Assembly (NCBI GenBank): GCA_004009845.1
Contig: RMBW01000364.1
Location: 1 to 10,584, forward strand
Direction: 5' to 3'
From: Davidsoniella eucalypti
Taxonomy: Eukaryota > Ascomycota > Sordariomycetes > Microascales > Ceratocystidaceae
Length of the DNA stretch: 10,584 nt
The notes below the pieces were generated by a model. The model had not been told where the DNA came from. It ran no database searches and worked only from the letters and a program-made list of their open reading frames with translations. Made by a program: the position numbers and the translations under genes. Positions 1 through 8,276 of this stretch are shown here, in pieces; position 1 is the first letter of the stretch, and each line of letters starts with the position of its first letter.

Positions 1-240
1 CTGGATCTTCATTCTCTTGGTGTCCCTCCTTATCAACCCGAATATCTCTTCCTGGATATGGCAGTCTTGCAATCAAAGATACCATCGTTATGCTACAAAG
101 GCATGCAACCGCTGGCGCTTGACTGCGCATCATGTTGCAGAATGTATCGCCTTGATACAGATCGATGGCTGCTGAATAGCCCTGGCTTTCAATCCCCCGG
201 CTACTACGTTCAAAGCCGCAGACCGTCAGCCACTAAGTAG
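1..240 (+). other. Open frame running in from the window edge, coding status unknown
   Basis: The frame is open from base 1 to a TAG at 238-240 (79 codons), with the first in-frame ATG at 58. The peptide is Cys- and Tyr-containing (a CASCC segment near the middle) and ends in a basic tail. I recognise no domain. It could be the 3' end of an upstream gene, but a 79-codon open frame can arise by chance and no splice signals help decide. Confidence 0.2.
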
Positions 241-546
241 CTGTCTTTCACGTCGTTTCTTGTACTGTATCGGGCTGCCGTGAACCCTTGAACCGCCTTG
301 TCGGTATACCACCAACTCTCCGACTTGATAATTATGCTGGGCGGTGTCTTTGTGCTCATTATTTTTACTCATTCTACTCATTTCTTTGTCAACATGAAGC
401 CGACTTACAGCTTTATCTACTATGCTAGCTGGCCCCGGAGCTTCTCCTAGACTCCCTAATTCGCTACCCATAAAAACTTTACCATGAAGATCATTGAAAG
501 AAAGTGGCTCTTTAGACTCGCTTAACCTCGTGCGTTCAGCGAACAA
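226..546 (-). other. Unrecognised 106-codon minus-strand ORF
   Basis: An ATG-initiated frame of 106 codons reads leftward from 546 to a stop at 226-228. The product is hydrophilic. It has a central segment rich in Glu, Lys and Asp, then HNYQVGELVVYRQ, then a very basic tail (KKRRER). The VGELV segment weakly recalls the 'VGD-V' stretch near the end of some retroelement integrases, but no zinc-binding or catalytic motif is visible and I do not rely on it. It could be a divergent small gene, a relic or chance. Confidence 0.2.
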
Positions 547-759
547 GAGGATTTAGACGGTGGCGCCAGAGGGGCAGCGGCAAAGGGAAAAGGCACGGCT
601 AAGACTCCAATGCAGGCAAGATCCCTACAGAGACACATGATAATCAAGTCCCTCCATCCTGAGCACACACCACAACTCACATTGGCCATATTGATCGCCG
701 CTATTGCCCGCTTGCTCGGATCGCCCTTCAAGAGCATGCCGGGATGTTCTCATATTATA

Positions 760-871
760 GTGGCAGTTCGCTGTCTATCCCTTCTTTTCAGCTTCACAGA
801 CGTCACTACCGGATATCTACTGCCCTTTCCCCTCATCTGCGACTGTTGACTGATCCTGTCCATTAGTAATT
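760..871 (+). promoter_or_regulatory. Pyrimidine-rich promoter / 5' leader of the importin gene
   Basis: The stretch is rich in C and T (runs such as CTATCCCTTCTTTTC and CCCTTTCCCCTC), as is common around transcription starts of filamentous fungal housekeeping genes. It contains GACGTCAC at 799-806, whose reverse complement carries TGACGTC, a core close to the ATF/CREB bZIP site. No clear TATA box is seen. The exact transcription start cannot be read from the sequence. Confidence 0.4.
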
Positions 872-922
872 ATGACGTCTTCGTTGCCGCACTACATAAG
901 TCACCACTGTCCGTTTATCTGA
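872..922 (+). other. Short upstream ORF, or damaged true start of the importin gene
   Basis: ATG at 872 (A at -3) opens 16 codons ending in TGA at 920-922, two bases before the next ATG at 925. Read as a uORF, it would favour termination and reinitiation at 925. Alternatively this ATG is the ancestral start: the distance from it through a candidate intron (953-1026) to the conserved LLDILQ segment gives about 40 residues, the spacing expected in importin-7/8 proteins. That reading is broken by in-frame TGA codons at 920 and 926. Confidence 0.4.
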
Positions 923-924
923 AG

Positions 925-3900
925 ATGAACCCGCCCTGCAGGAAAAGAATTGGTAAGAAACTAAGCAGATCTGGTCCAAAACATCACCACCCGTTTACTT
1001 CAAGATTTCTCATCAAGCTTCTCCAGCAGCAGGTCGTAGGGTCTGGAACGTTGGCCGATAGAGTCCTGCTCGACATTCTGCAGGGCGAGCCGGACGTCAA
1101 CGTCCGCCTATCCAGTATGTATATCTCGGTCCCTTTTTGTTACCCACCGTTTGGACCTCTTCATCCCTCGCTTCATGTGGCTACTATCACTACCGTCCTA
1201 CTCACCTTGCTTGGGCCAAATGCCCATTCCAATACCTATCCGCCTACCTAGAAGCCGTCTTCATGGAACCCACGTATCCCGGCCTGTCGTCCGAGCCCTT
1301 CCGGGGCCGACCCCCGCTTCCGCCGTGCACACATTGTCAGCCTTTATTATCATATGCAATGTACTAACCACTACTTCTTTTCTCGCCTGTAGCTGCCATT
1401 TATGCCAAGAACCGTGTCAATCATGCTTGGGCCGTGATCGAGTCTCCCGAGAAGGACGACTATGTCATTCCCGAAGCCGAGAAGGCCATCTTCCGCGAGC
1501 GCCTACTACCCCTAATGGCCTCGGCTGAAGGCCTTGTACGCCCTCAGCTAATTCCTATCCTTCAGCGTATCCTACACTACGATTTTCCCGAGAGATGGCC
1601 TTCATTCCTCGATTTCACCCTTCAGCTTCTCAACACGAATGACACCCGCGCCGTGCTCACTGGTCTCGAGTGCTTGCTGGCCATATGTCGCACCTACCGT
1701 TACAAGTCAAGTGACAGTGAATCGCGTTCCAACTTCGACAAGATTATCGAGGCCAGCTTCCCCCGTCTCCTCGCCGTCACAACTGAGCTTTTGGGACAGG
1801 ACAGTGATGAGGCCGGTGAAATGCTTCACCTTGCTCTAAAGTGCTACAAGCACGCTACTTGGGTATGTTTCCAAAAAAAACAAAAACAGAAGCCCTTACA
1901 ATTTCCATCTCCTCATATAACATGAAAGACTAACTTGATTCTAGCTCGAGCTTTCTGCATTCCTCCGTGACACCAACCAGTGCCATGGCTGGTGCAGTGT
2001 ATTCCTACAGACCATTGCTAAGAAAACTCCTGCCTCTGCTATGGAGGGCGAACCATACGAGCGCGAAAAGAACCACTGGTGGAAGGCCAAGAAGTGGGCT
2101 TACTTCAACCTCAACCGTCTATTCATCAGGTCAGTCATTTTAACGCCATAGGATCCATATCGACTCTTAATATGAACATTCTAACATGCTAACAACTATT
2201 CGTTATGCATCAGACACGGAAACACCTCGACTGTTGGAAAGTCTAGCGAGCCTGCTCAACAAGAATTCGCCAAGGATTTCACCACCAACATTGCTCCTGA
2301 GATTCTTAAGGCTTACCTAGCCCAAATCGAGCAATGGGTTGCCAAGACCGCCTGGATGTCCCGTCCCTGCCTGTCATACACTCTTGTTTTCCTCGACGAG
2401 TCTGTCCGGCCCAAGGAGATGTGGGCTTGCCTCAAGCCTCACATGACTAACATCATCACCCACTTCGTCTTTCCCACCCTCTGCCTTTCTCAGGAGGATG
2501 TCGAGAAGTTCGAAGATGAGCCGGAAGAGTACCTCCATCGTACCCTCAACTACTTCGAAGAAGCTACCTCGCCCGATGTTGCCGCTACCAACTTCCTTAG
2601 CAGCTTGACCAAGCACCGCCGGAAGCAAACCTTCGAGATCCTCAAGTTCATTAACACTGTAGTGAACGAGTACGAGCTAGCTGATGCCGGAGCTAAGAAC
2701 CACATCGCCAAGGAGGGAGCCCTCCGCATGATCGGAACCCTAGCTCCCATCATCCTAGGCAAAAAGAGCCCTATCGCCGGCGAGGTTGAATACTTCATCG
2801 TCCGTTATGTTTTCCCCGATTTTAAGAGCTCTCAGGGCTTCCTCCGTGCCCGCGCCTGTGATACCATCGAAAAGTTTGAGGCTCTCGACTTCAAGGAAGA
2901 GCGCAACCTCCTCACCGTCTACCAAAGTATCCTCGAGTGCATGGCTGATTCTGACCTCCCGGTTAGAGTTACTGCGGCACTAGCTCTTCAGCCTCTCATT
3001 CGCCACGATGTCATTCGTATCAACATGCAGAAGAACATTCCCACTATCATGCAACAACTTCTAAAACTAGCTAACGAGGCTGATGTTGACGCTCTCGCCA
3101 ACGTCATGGAGGACTTTGTCGAGGTCTTTGCTACTGAGCTCACCCCCTTCGCTGTTGCTCTGAGTGAGCAACTGAGAGACACCTACCTACGCATTATCCG
3201 CGAACTTCTTGAGAAGAGTGACAAGAACGGCGGTGACGATGATTATCTCGAGTTTGCCGATGACAAGAGCATTACTGCGCTCGGTGTGCTACAGACCATT
3301 GGTACTCTGATTCTGACTCTGGAGAGTACCCCCGATGTTCTACTCCACATCGAGTCGGTTTTGATGCCCGTCATCCAGATCACTCTCGAAAACAAGCTGT
3401 TCGATCTTTACAACGAGGTCTTCGAGATTATTGACAGCTGCACCTTCGCTGCCAAGGCCATTTCTCCTACCATGTGGAAGGCCTTTGAGCTTATGCACAC
3501 TAGCTTCAAGGCTGGTGCAGAGCTCTACCTAGAGGACATGCTGCCTGCTCTGGATAACTTTATCCAGTATGGTGCTCCTTTCCTAGCCACCAAGCGCGAG
3601 TATGTCCAGGCTCTGTTCTCCATGGTTAGCGATCTCTTTGTCGACCCTAAGGTCACCGGCGTCGATCGCATCTGTGCTTGCAAGTTGGCTGAATCTATGA
3701 TGCTGTGTCTTCGGGACCAAATTAACGAATGCGTGGATGGTTTCGTTATTATGGCTATGAGTGTTCTGTCCGACAACACCCCCCGCCCTCGTACCTACCA
3801 GGTGCACCTGATGGAAATGGTTATTGGTGCCATTAACTACAACCCTCTGCTCACCCTTCATATTCTGGAGCAGCGTGGCTGGACCAATACCTTCTTCACT

Positions 3901-4773
3901 ATGTGGTTCACCCAAATGGCGTGGTTCACCCGTGTCCATGACAAGAAGCTTTGCATTACTGCCATCACTGCTCTGCTCAGCATCGGCCCTCAGAACGTTC
4001 CTAGCAGTGTTTCTACTGGCTGGCCCCGTCTTCTGCAGGGTGTGACCGAACTTTTCCGTACTCTGCCTCAAGCAGAGAAGAGTAAGTCATTCTCATCATA
4101 TGATGTCATTATGTTCTTTCATTATCCCAACTGAATACTAACATATTATTCAACTATAGACCGCGAAGAAGCTCTAAAAGACGATCTGCGCTTCGATGCT
4201 GGCAGCTTCGATTACGGTGAGGAAGATTGGCCGGAGAACGATGCCTCGTGGGATGAGGAGGGTAATGATGAGGAGAAGGAGGGCACTGGAGCCTACCTTG
4301 ACTTCCTCACCGAGCAGGTAAGCATCTATCGTACATACCAATCCAGTTTCACACAGTCACTAACAATTTTTTGTCTTACAGGCGCAAAAGTTCTCAGCTG
4401 CTGACAATTACGACGATGATGATGAGGATGACCTTGGTGAAGAGAGTGCTATCCTTGAGTCTCCCCTTGACAAGCTAGAGCCCTACCAGCTATTTGCTGT
4501 GACCATCAATAGTATGTACCACCCATCCCCCTCCTTTGAGAAAAGAAATCCCGCCCTTGATGAGAGGCAAGGCCGTTGCTAACGTCACTTTTACCCACAG
4601 AGCTCCAATCTGAGCAGCCAGAATTCTATTCAAGTCTGGTTACTCAAGTGCCTGCCGATGACCAAGGTGAAATTCAAAACATTATCACCCGGGCACAGCA
4701 GATCGCCATAAATCAAGCTAATTTGGCTCAACAACAGGCCCAGCAGGCCCAGAGCGGTGCTATTCCTCAGTAA
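925..4773 (+). CDS. NMD5: Importin-beta family nuclear transport receptor, importin-7/8 (Nmd5/Sxm1) type
   Basis: This karyopherin should carry protein cargo through nuclear pores in a RanGTP-dependent way. Model: join(925..1114, 1393..1862, 1945..2129, 2214..4081, 4160..4317, 4382..4511, 4601..4773), 1057 aa, close to the family's roughly 1040 aa. The first HEAT repeats include LLDILQ, RLSTAIYAKNRVNHAW and FRERLLPLMAS. HWWKAKKWAYFNLNRLF at about 264-280 matches the WWK-KKWA-RLF signature of importin-7. The centre matches importin-7 throughout, for example ARAC, the ALQ-LI helix, MW, and YNP. Acidic stretches lie at about 920-945 and 965-977, followed by the conserved EPYQLFAVTIN block and a Gln/Ala-rich tail. 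All joins keep frame and rebuild conserved segments. NMD5 and SXM1 are paralogues in yeast, so the symbol is approximate. The first exon is uncertain: residues before about position 40 do not resemble the family, and a start at 872 with an extra intron is an alternative. Confidence 0.93.
953..1026 (+). other. Candidate intron in the first importin exon
   Basis: GTAAGA at 953, a weak CTCAT branch-like site near 1009 and CCAG at 1023-1026 could define a 74-nt intron. Splicing would join codons for TRPAGKEL (929-952) in frame to QQVVGSG, giving a helix like the RxAxxxL pattern of importin-7 and removing a poorly conserved segment. It conflicts with the 925 start because the upstream piece lies in a different frame, so one of the two models is wrong or the DNA carries an indel. 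Confidence 0.35.
1115..1392 (+). other. Importin intron 1 (278 nt)
   Basis: GTATGT donor, TACTAAC branch near 1360 and TGTAG acceptor. Removal joins RLS to AIYAKNR through a split Thr codon, rebuilding a conserved HEAT segment. It is three to four times longer than the other introns here and unusually GC-rich. Confidence 0.9.
1863..1944 (+). other. Importin intron 2
   Basis: GTATGT donor, GACTAAC branch near 1929 and TCTAG acceptor, 82 nt, phase 0. It joins HATW to LELSAFL. Confidence 0.93.
2130..2213 (+). other. Importin intron 3
   Basis: GTCAGT donor, GCTAAC branch near 2189 and TCAG acceptor, 84 nt. A split Arg codon joins RLFI to RHGNTS. Confidence 0.92.
4082..4159 (+). other. Importin intron 4
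   Basis: GTAAGT donor, TACTAAC branch near 4137 and TATAG acceptor, 78 nt. A split Asn codon joins AEK to NREEALKDD. Confidence 0.93.
4318..4381 (+). other. Importin intron 5
   Basis: GTAAGC donor, CACTAAC branch near 4359 and ACAG acceptor, 64 nt. It joins DFLTEQ to AQKFSAAD between the two acidic segments. Confidence 0.93.
4512..4600 (+). other. Importin intron 6
   Basis: GTATGT donor, GCTAAC branch near 4579 and CACAG acceptor, 89 nt. A split Lys codon completes the conserved block before the last exon (TINKLQSEQPEFY). Confidence 0.93.
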
Positions 4774-5290
4774 AGCTGAAGATGAATAGTGTTTGTCTTT
4801 CTTTGGGGTCGTATCATAGTGCTTGATTCGAAGTCTTGAGGAAAGAGATACTACTGTTCCTGGTCCTGAAAGAAAAAAAAATCCGTCAAAAGAACAAAAA
4901 ATTGCTGCCTGAAGATATCTTGCACCATGTTAACACATCTCTCTTCCCATTTTCTTTTTTCATTTTCTTTCCCTTCTCGCGGTCTGTTTTCCTGATTTCT
5001 TCTGCCCCTTGTCTTGATGGTTAATCTGTACGACGGTTCATATATTTTACCGGCTACCTTCTCCCCTTTCTACAATCCTGCATCTCTTGTCACGCTCATT
5101 TTCTTCCATCTATCTGTTTCTATCGAGCTATTCAATATTCCCCTGTTCCTTTTCTTTTCTTTCGTACACCATACTTTCTTGTTATCAGGTTTCACTTTCT
5201 CGAAAAATAACTCGTCGTTTCGTATTTTGAACTTGATATTGTTCCAGTTTATTGTTGTATCATGTCTCCTATCCGTTTATATGTGGTTGT
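4774..5290 (+). other. Probable 3' UTR and downstream CT-rich segment of the importin gene
   Basis: After the TAA the sequence carries A-rich patches (around 4869-4903) that could serve as poly(A) signals. It then becomes strongly T- and C-rich on the plus strand from about 4935 to 5190, with repeated TTTCTTT, CCCTTCT and TTCCTTTTC motifs. No sustained ATG-initiated coding frame with family-like sequence is present. The tract may be part of a long 3' UTR or the leader of an unannotated plus-strand transcript. Confidence 0.35.
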
Positions 5291-5415
5291 GGTGATGATA
5301 AAAGTGATTGTTTAGTATATCGTACTATTGATGGAACTATCAAATAGCCAGCGTAAGAGAAGCTTATTTCACTTCAAGATAATGTCGAATGAAGATTACA
5401 TGTAGTATTGAGATG

Positions 5416-5434
5416 TTGTAGTATTATACTACAA
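5416..5434. repeat. Perfect 9-bp-arm palindrome
   Basis: TTGTAGTAT and ATACTACAA face each other around a single T at 5425. The half-site TGTAGTATT also occurs as a direct copy at 5401-5409. It could be a small hairpin or a dyad protein site. Confidence 0.6.
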
Positions 5435-5457
5435 AAAGAAAGGCACCAGGCGAACCC

Positions 5458-5477
5458 ATTCTCTAGCAATTCTCTAG
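5458..5477. repeat. Short tandem direct repeat
   Basis: ATTCTCTAG occurs twice, at 5458-5466 and 5469-5477, separated by CA. It is probably a small local duplication with no evident function. Confidence 0.6.
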
Positions 5478-6277
5478 TGTTGATCGTTAGTCTACAAAGT
5501 TGGCAAGTATGAAGCGATATATAGTGAATGAATATCACATTCATAGAGGCTTACAGCTCGACGATCCAGTTCGTTCCTTTCCATCTATTTCTCTAATTTG
5601 ATATGACGTTTGCCAGTGGTGACGTTATTGTCTCTTACTTTTTACTGTTATATATCTGCGTGGGAGAGCTGAGCTCACGATTTTAAGCGATCTTCCCTCA
5701 TTACACGTTATGCTTGGCCAGGCTTTCGTTACAAGTGCGCTTAATTGAATGGTGAATTCTTCTTCAGGTAGAAGTTCATGAGGTATTACTACTGATATGT
5801 CATATGTTGGGGACTTGAAAGATTGTGGATGCTGTGACAAACAAGTCGAAGTTTCTATGGTTCTCGGTCTTATAAGTGAATTGTGATATCTAGATAGTTG
5901 TCATAAATCGGTATCGTAACTAGTGTATTCCTATAGAGATCTTAGCCGGATAGTCAATGAACCGGGAGAAAAAAAAATAAGGGAAAAGAATTTGACTGTA
6001 GAGGTAACGGCGTTCTCCGCTTCAACGATAATCAACAATAGTGTTTAGAAAGAAAGAAAAAATTATGCCAAGTAGTTCATTATTCGAATGACCTTCCTGT
6101 AAAAGAAATAAATACGACGTTGATTAATATGATCCCATGATAGTTGGTCTTTTGTCGTATAATAGATAGTTGGTTAAATTAAATACGGCAAATTTTCAGC
6201 AATATTCGAAAATACAGCTATTTCATCTTCTAGCTGATCCTGAATAGGAAGTCATAAGCAGACAAAAGTTATTTGTA

Positions 6278-6308
6278 TAGGGTTAATGTAAGAATACACC
6301 CAGGGTTA
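6278..6308. repeat. Telomere-type motifs TAGGGTTA and CAGGGTTA
   Basis: An exact TAGGGTTA at 6278-6285 is followed by CAGGGTTA at 6301-6308 in the same orientation, 23 bases apart. These resemble teloboxes (one and a third TTAGGG units). They are bound by Myb/TRF-like proteins in other organisms; binding here is inference. Confidence 0.4.
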
Positions 6309-6500
6309 TACGTTATATAAGTACAGCATTAGCTCAGCTCGGGTAGAAAGGAACCATGAGAATATGCAGCGAAAGAAATAGCAAAAAAAGAAACTACACA
6401 GGAAGTGTTCAGCAAGGCTAAAACTAGATAATTGCCGAAAGCAAACAGATTCTCGGAGCTAAAGTACAGTGAGACTTTGACGACAACTTCACAGTCGGTG

Positions 6501-6681
6501 TTTCCCGTGTCTTCGAGTTTATTACTTTCTACTCGTCATGTGATAAAAATCAATATTCATAGAGCTCAAAGACTTCACTATTCCTGTTAGATTTTGTTTA
6601 TTTTTATTTTTTATATTTTTTGGGTCATCATCCATCATATTGGCTTCTATAAAGTCCGATAGGAGTTGAAGACACGGGAAA
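6501..6681. repeat. 14-bp perfect inverted repeat with 153-bp interior
   Basis: TTTCCCGTGTCTTC at 6501-6514 is matched exactly by its reverse complement at 6668-6681. The interior is AT-rich with T runs and no ORF. No target-site duplication is visible outside the arms (cggtg on the left, tagga on the right), so a MITE-like element is possible but unproven. Confidence 0.6.
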
Positions 6682-7548
6682 TAGGAGAGCCCACCGGATT
6701 TGTGGAGATGAGCTCGTTCTGACGTAAAGTAAGCAATTTATAGGCAAGAAAGAAAAAAACAAATCTACATACTGTTTTTTTTTTATGCTGGAAAGAGAAG
6801 AAAAAAAGTATGAGCGTGAATATGAATAGAACAATATGGACATTGCTCCAGTTATCTTTGTCATACTAAAAAGGGGGGAACCAAAATAATAGCTGGGAAA
6901 AAAATGCATCTTTTTTGAGCCCGGAGTAAAGTCTTGTTTCTCCAGACTGAATCTCGTTTTTATTTGAAGGAGGGCAAGGAACATTACATATGTTAGTTGG
7001 TTTATTTGGTACTACGAAAAAATACACAACTGCTACCATGATATATAAGCCATTGTTCATGTGTCACTGTACAAGGTACGTCCTGGTATCTTTGTCGGTT
7101 TTTTTTTCTGGTTTACCTCGGGATCGTACATCATATCTCATCTATTTGTAGGTAGGAGTAAGAATGGTATTCTCATATTTTTTTTTTGGTTAGTGCTGTA
7201 GCATTTTTGTATGTATCTTGTAACGTTCATGTAGAATGCCCGGAGCTTAGAGACGGCAAAGCCGGTATACAATACTTACTTAGCCTTACAATTATAGTAT
7301 CAGTGGATATTTCATAAGACATATTTGTACAGGAGGCTCAAAAAAAAACTGGGCTTAATTCTTTGCAAGGTTATATATTGGCTAAGACCTTGACTTTAGA
7401 TATTGGTAAAGGGGGCCAGTAACTTTTTTTTTGGGAAGGTTTGGATTTATATCAAATTATGGAAGTGAATAGAATCTGTTGTAGACATATAGCAGTAGTA
7501 GCTCTTATGGCTTTATCTGGTGACTTTTGAGTATATAAGAGACTGTAG

Positions 7549-7568
7549 CTGAGATATGATGATCTCAG
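7549..7568. repeat. 7-bp-arm hairpin
   Basis: CTGAGAT at 7549-7555 and ATCTCAG at 7562-7568 are exact reverse complements around the hexamer ATGATG. No function can be assigned. Confidence 0.5.
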
Positions 7569-7806
7569 GAAAAATACCATAACAGTAATCGATTTATTAC
7601 GCTTTAACAACGATGTCGAGGCCGAGAATAAGCAAGATGAAGAAAAAAGAACACACCCAAAAATATAACTGAAGAAACAAAAGAACGGTACTATCGAAGC
7701 CGAAAAGAACCGGCAACTGTTTCGGGTCGCAGAATTAGGTACTCATGACATCCAATAATGATCCAGCGCAAAGAAAACTCAATAAAACGGTTGATATTCA
7801 CATGTG

Positions 7807-7833
7807 TAACCCTACGATTGGATCCTAGGGTTA
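7807..7833. repeat. Inverted pair of telomere-type octamers
   Basis: TAACCCTA at 7807-7814 and TAGGGTTA at 7826-7833 form an 8-bp perfect inverted repeat with an 11-base spacer. Each arm is a telobox-like motif and, read as RNA, would be complementary to TTAGGG telomere repeats. Confidence 0.6.
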
Positions 7834-7929
7834 TATCGTCGAGAGGCTAAACCCGGCGGCAAGACACGTCTTTGGACAACGCATGTGATAACAGCGTTTT
7901 GCATGCTATATAGTAGAAACCCATGTCTG

Positions 7930-8122
7930 CAGCATTATCGAAATAAAGATGCTGTTGTGCATGTGCACTATATATATATAGAGTTGTGTATAGCGTAGAG
8001 AACGCCGGTATGGCTTCGTATAGCATGTTAAGACTTATTAACACGCATGTCCTCGTCTGCAGCTCTGCTGATCGGGTTATCACCGAATCTCCGGAGGCAG
8101 GTCCCACTTTGGATCTTGGGAC
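7930..8122. repeat. Cluster of small hairpins in a GC-richer island
   Basis: CAGCAT at 7930-7935 pairs with ATGCTG at 7949-7954. GTGCA and TGCAC flank TG near 7957-7968. GTCCCA at 8101-8106 pairs with TGGGAC at 8117-8122 across a ten-base loop. The density of self-complementary pieces could reflect a structured RNA, though each arm is short. Confidence 0.35.
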
Positions 8123-8276
8123 ACGCCAACCCGTTTTCTTAAGCTGGCCATGTTTTATTTTCCCAGGGTCTAGAGGAGAGAAGAATATGGGATATGCTGC
8201 CCCGATCCAGGGTGTCTGTATATATTTTCTTCGTTTTGTTTTTTTGTTTTTGTTTTTGTTGTTGGATGTTGGCTAG
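8010..8276 (+). other. Small 88-codon ORF coinciding with a GC island, status unknown
   Basis: ATG at 8010 has a fair context (G at -3, G at +4) and the frame runs to TAG at 8274-8276. The first 70 residues are a mixed globular-like sequence with no motif I recognise. The last roughly 18 are Phe/Leu/Val-rich, largely because a G(T)n tract is translated there, and would mimic a membrane segment. GC content of 8041-8220 is about 53 percent by my count, well above the flanks, which is the main reason to list it. A competing minus-strand frame (7847-8107) overlaps it, so chance is a serious alternative. Confidence 0.2.
8229..8268. repeat. Imperfect G(T)n tract
   Basis: T runs of four to seven bases separated by single G residues form a low-complexity tract, likely slippage-generated. 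It encodes the hydrophobic end of the small ORF above. Confidence 0.7.

Larger units (their letters stand above)
5291..8009. other. AT-rich intergenic region without a convincing gene
   Basis: No frame here shows recognisable protein motifs or a plausible intron-exon chain on either strand. The sequence holds many A or T runs of 7-10 bases (for example near 5970, 6776, 7099, 7179, 7341 and 7423). Purine-rich stretches lie near 5960-6090, 6350-6420 and 7620-7720. Short inverted repeats are listed separately. Minus-strand frames at 5625-5840 and 6628-6984 look like chance products of A/T runs. I found no tRNA, rRNA or snRNA signature. Confidence 0.6.

Noticed and set aside
522..849. ORFs on both strands just upstream of the importin gene
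   Set aside because: They lie in the CT-rich promoter or leader and their translations (runs of Leu, Ser, Pro, Ala) mirror that composition; none supplies an importin-like first helix.
2374..4071. Several minus-strand and alternate-frame ORFs inside the importin gene
   Set aside because: Shadows of the long conserved importin exon; their translations have no independent support.
5288..5297. GTGATGA resembling a snoRNA C box
   Set aside because: No D box (CTGA) or terminal stem within about 110 bases downstream.
5625..5840. Minus-strand 71-codon ORF in the intergenic gap
   Set aside because: No recognisable motif, AT-rich surroundings and no supporting splice signals; a frame of this length is expected by chance.
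6628..6984. Minus-strand 118-codon ORF
   Set aside because: Its Phe/Ser/Lys-rich content follows directly from poly-A/T runs, it has no family resemblance, and it overlaps another low-complexity frame.
7847..8107. Minus-strand 86-codon ORF opposite the GC island
   Set aside because: No motif, and it covers the (AT)n run; GC enrichment fits the plus-strand frame better, and that is itself only weakly supported.
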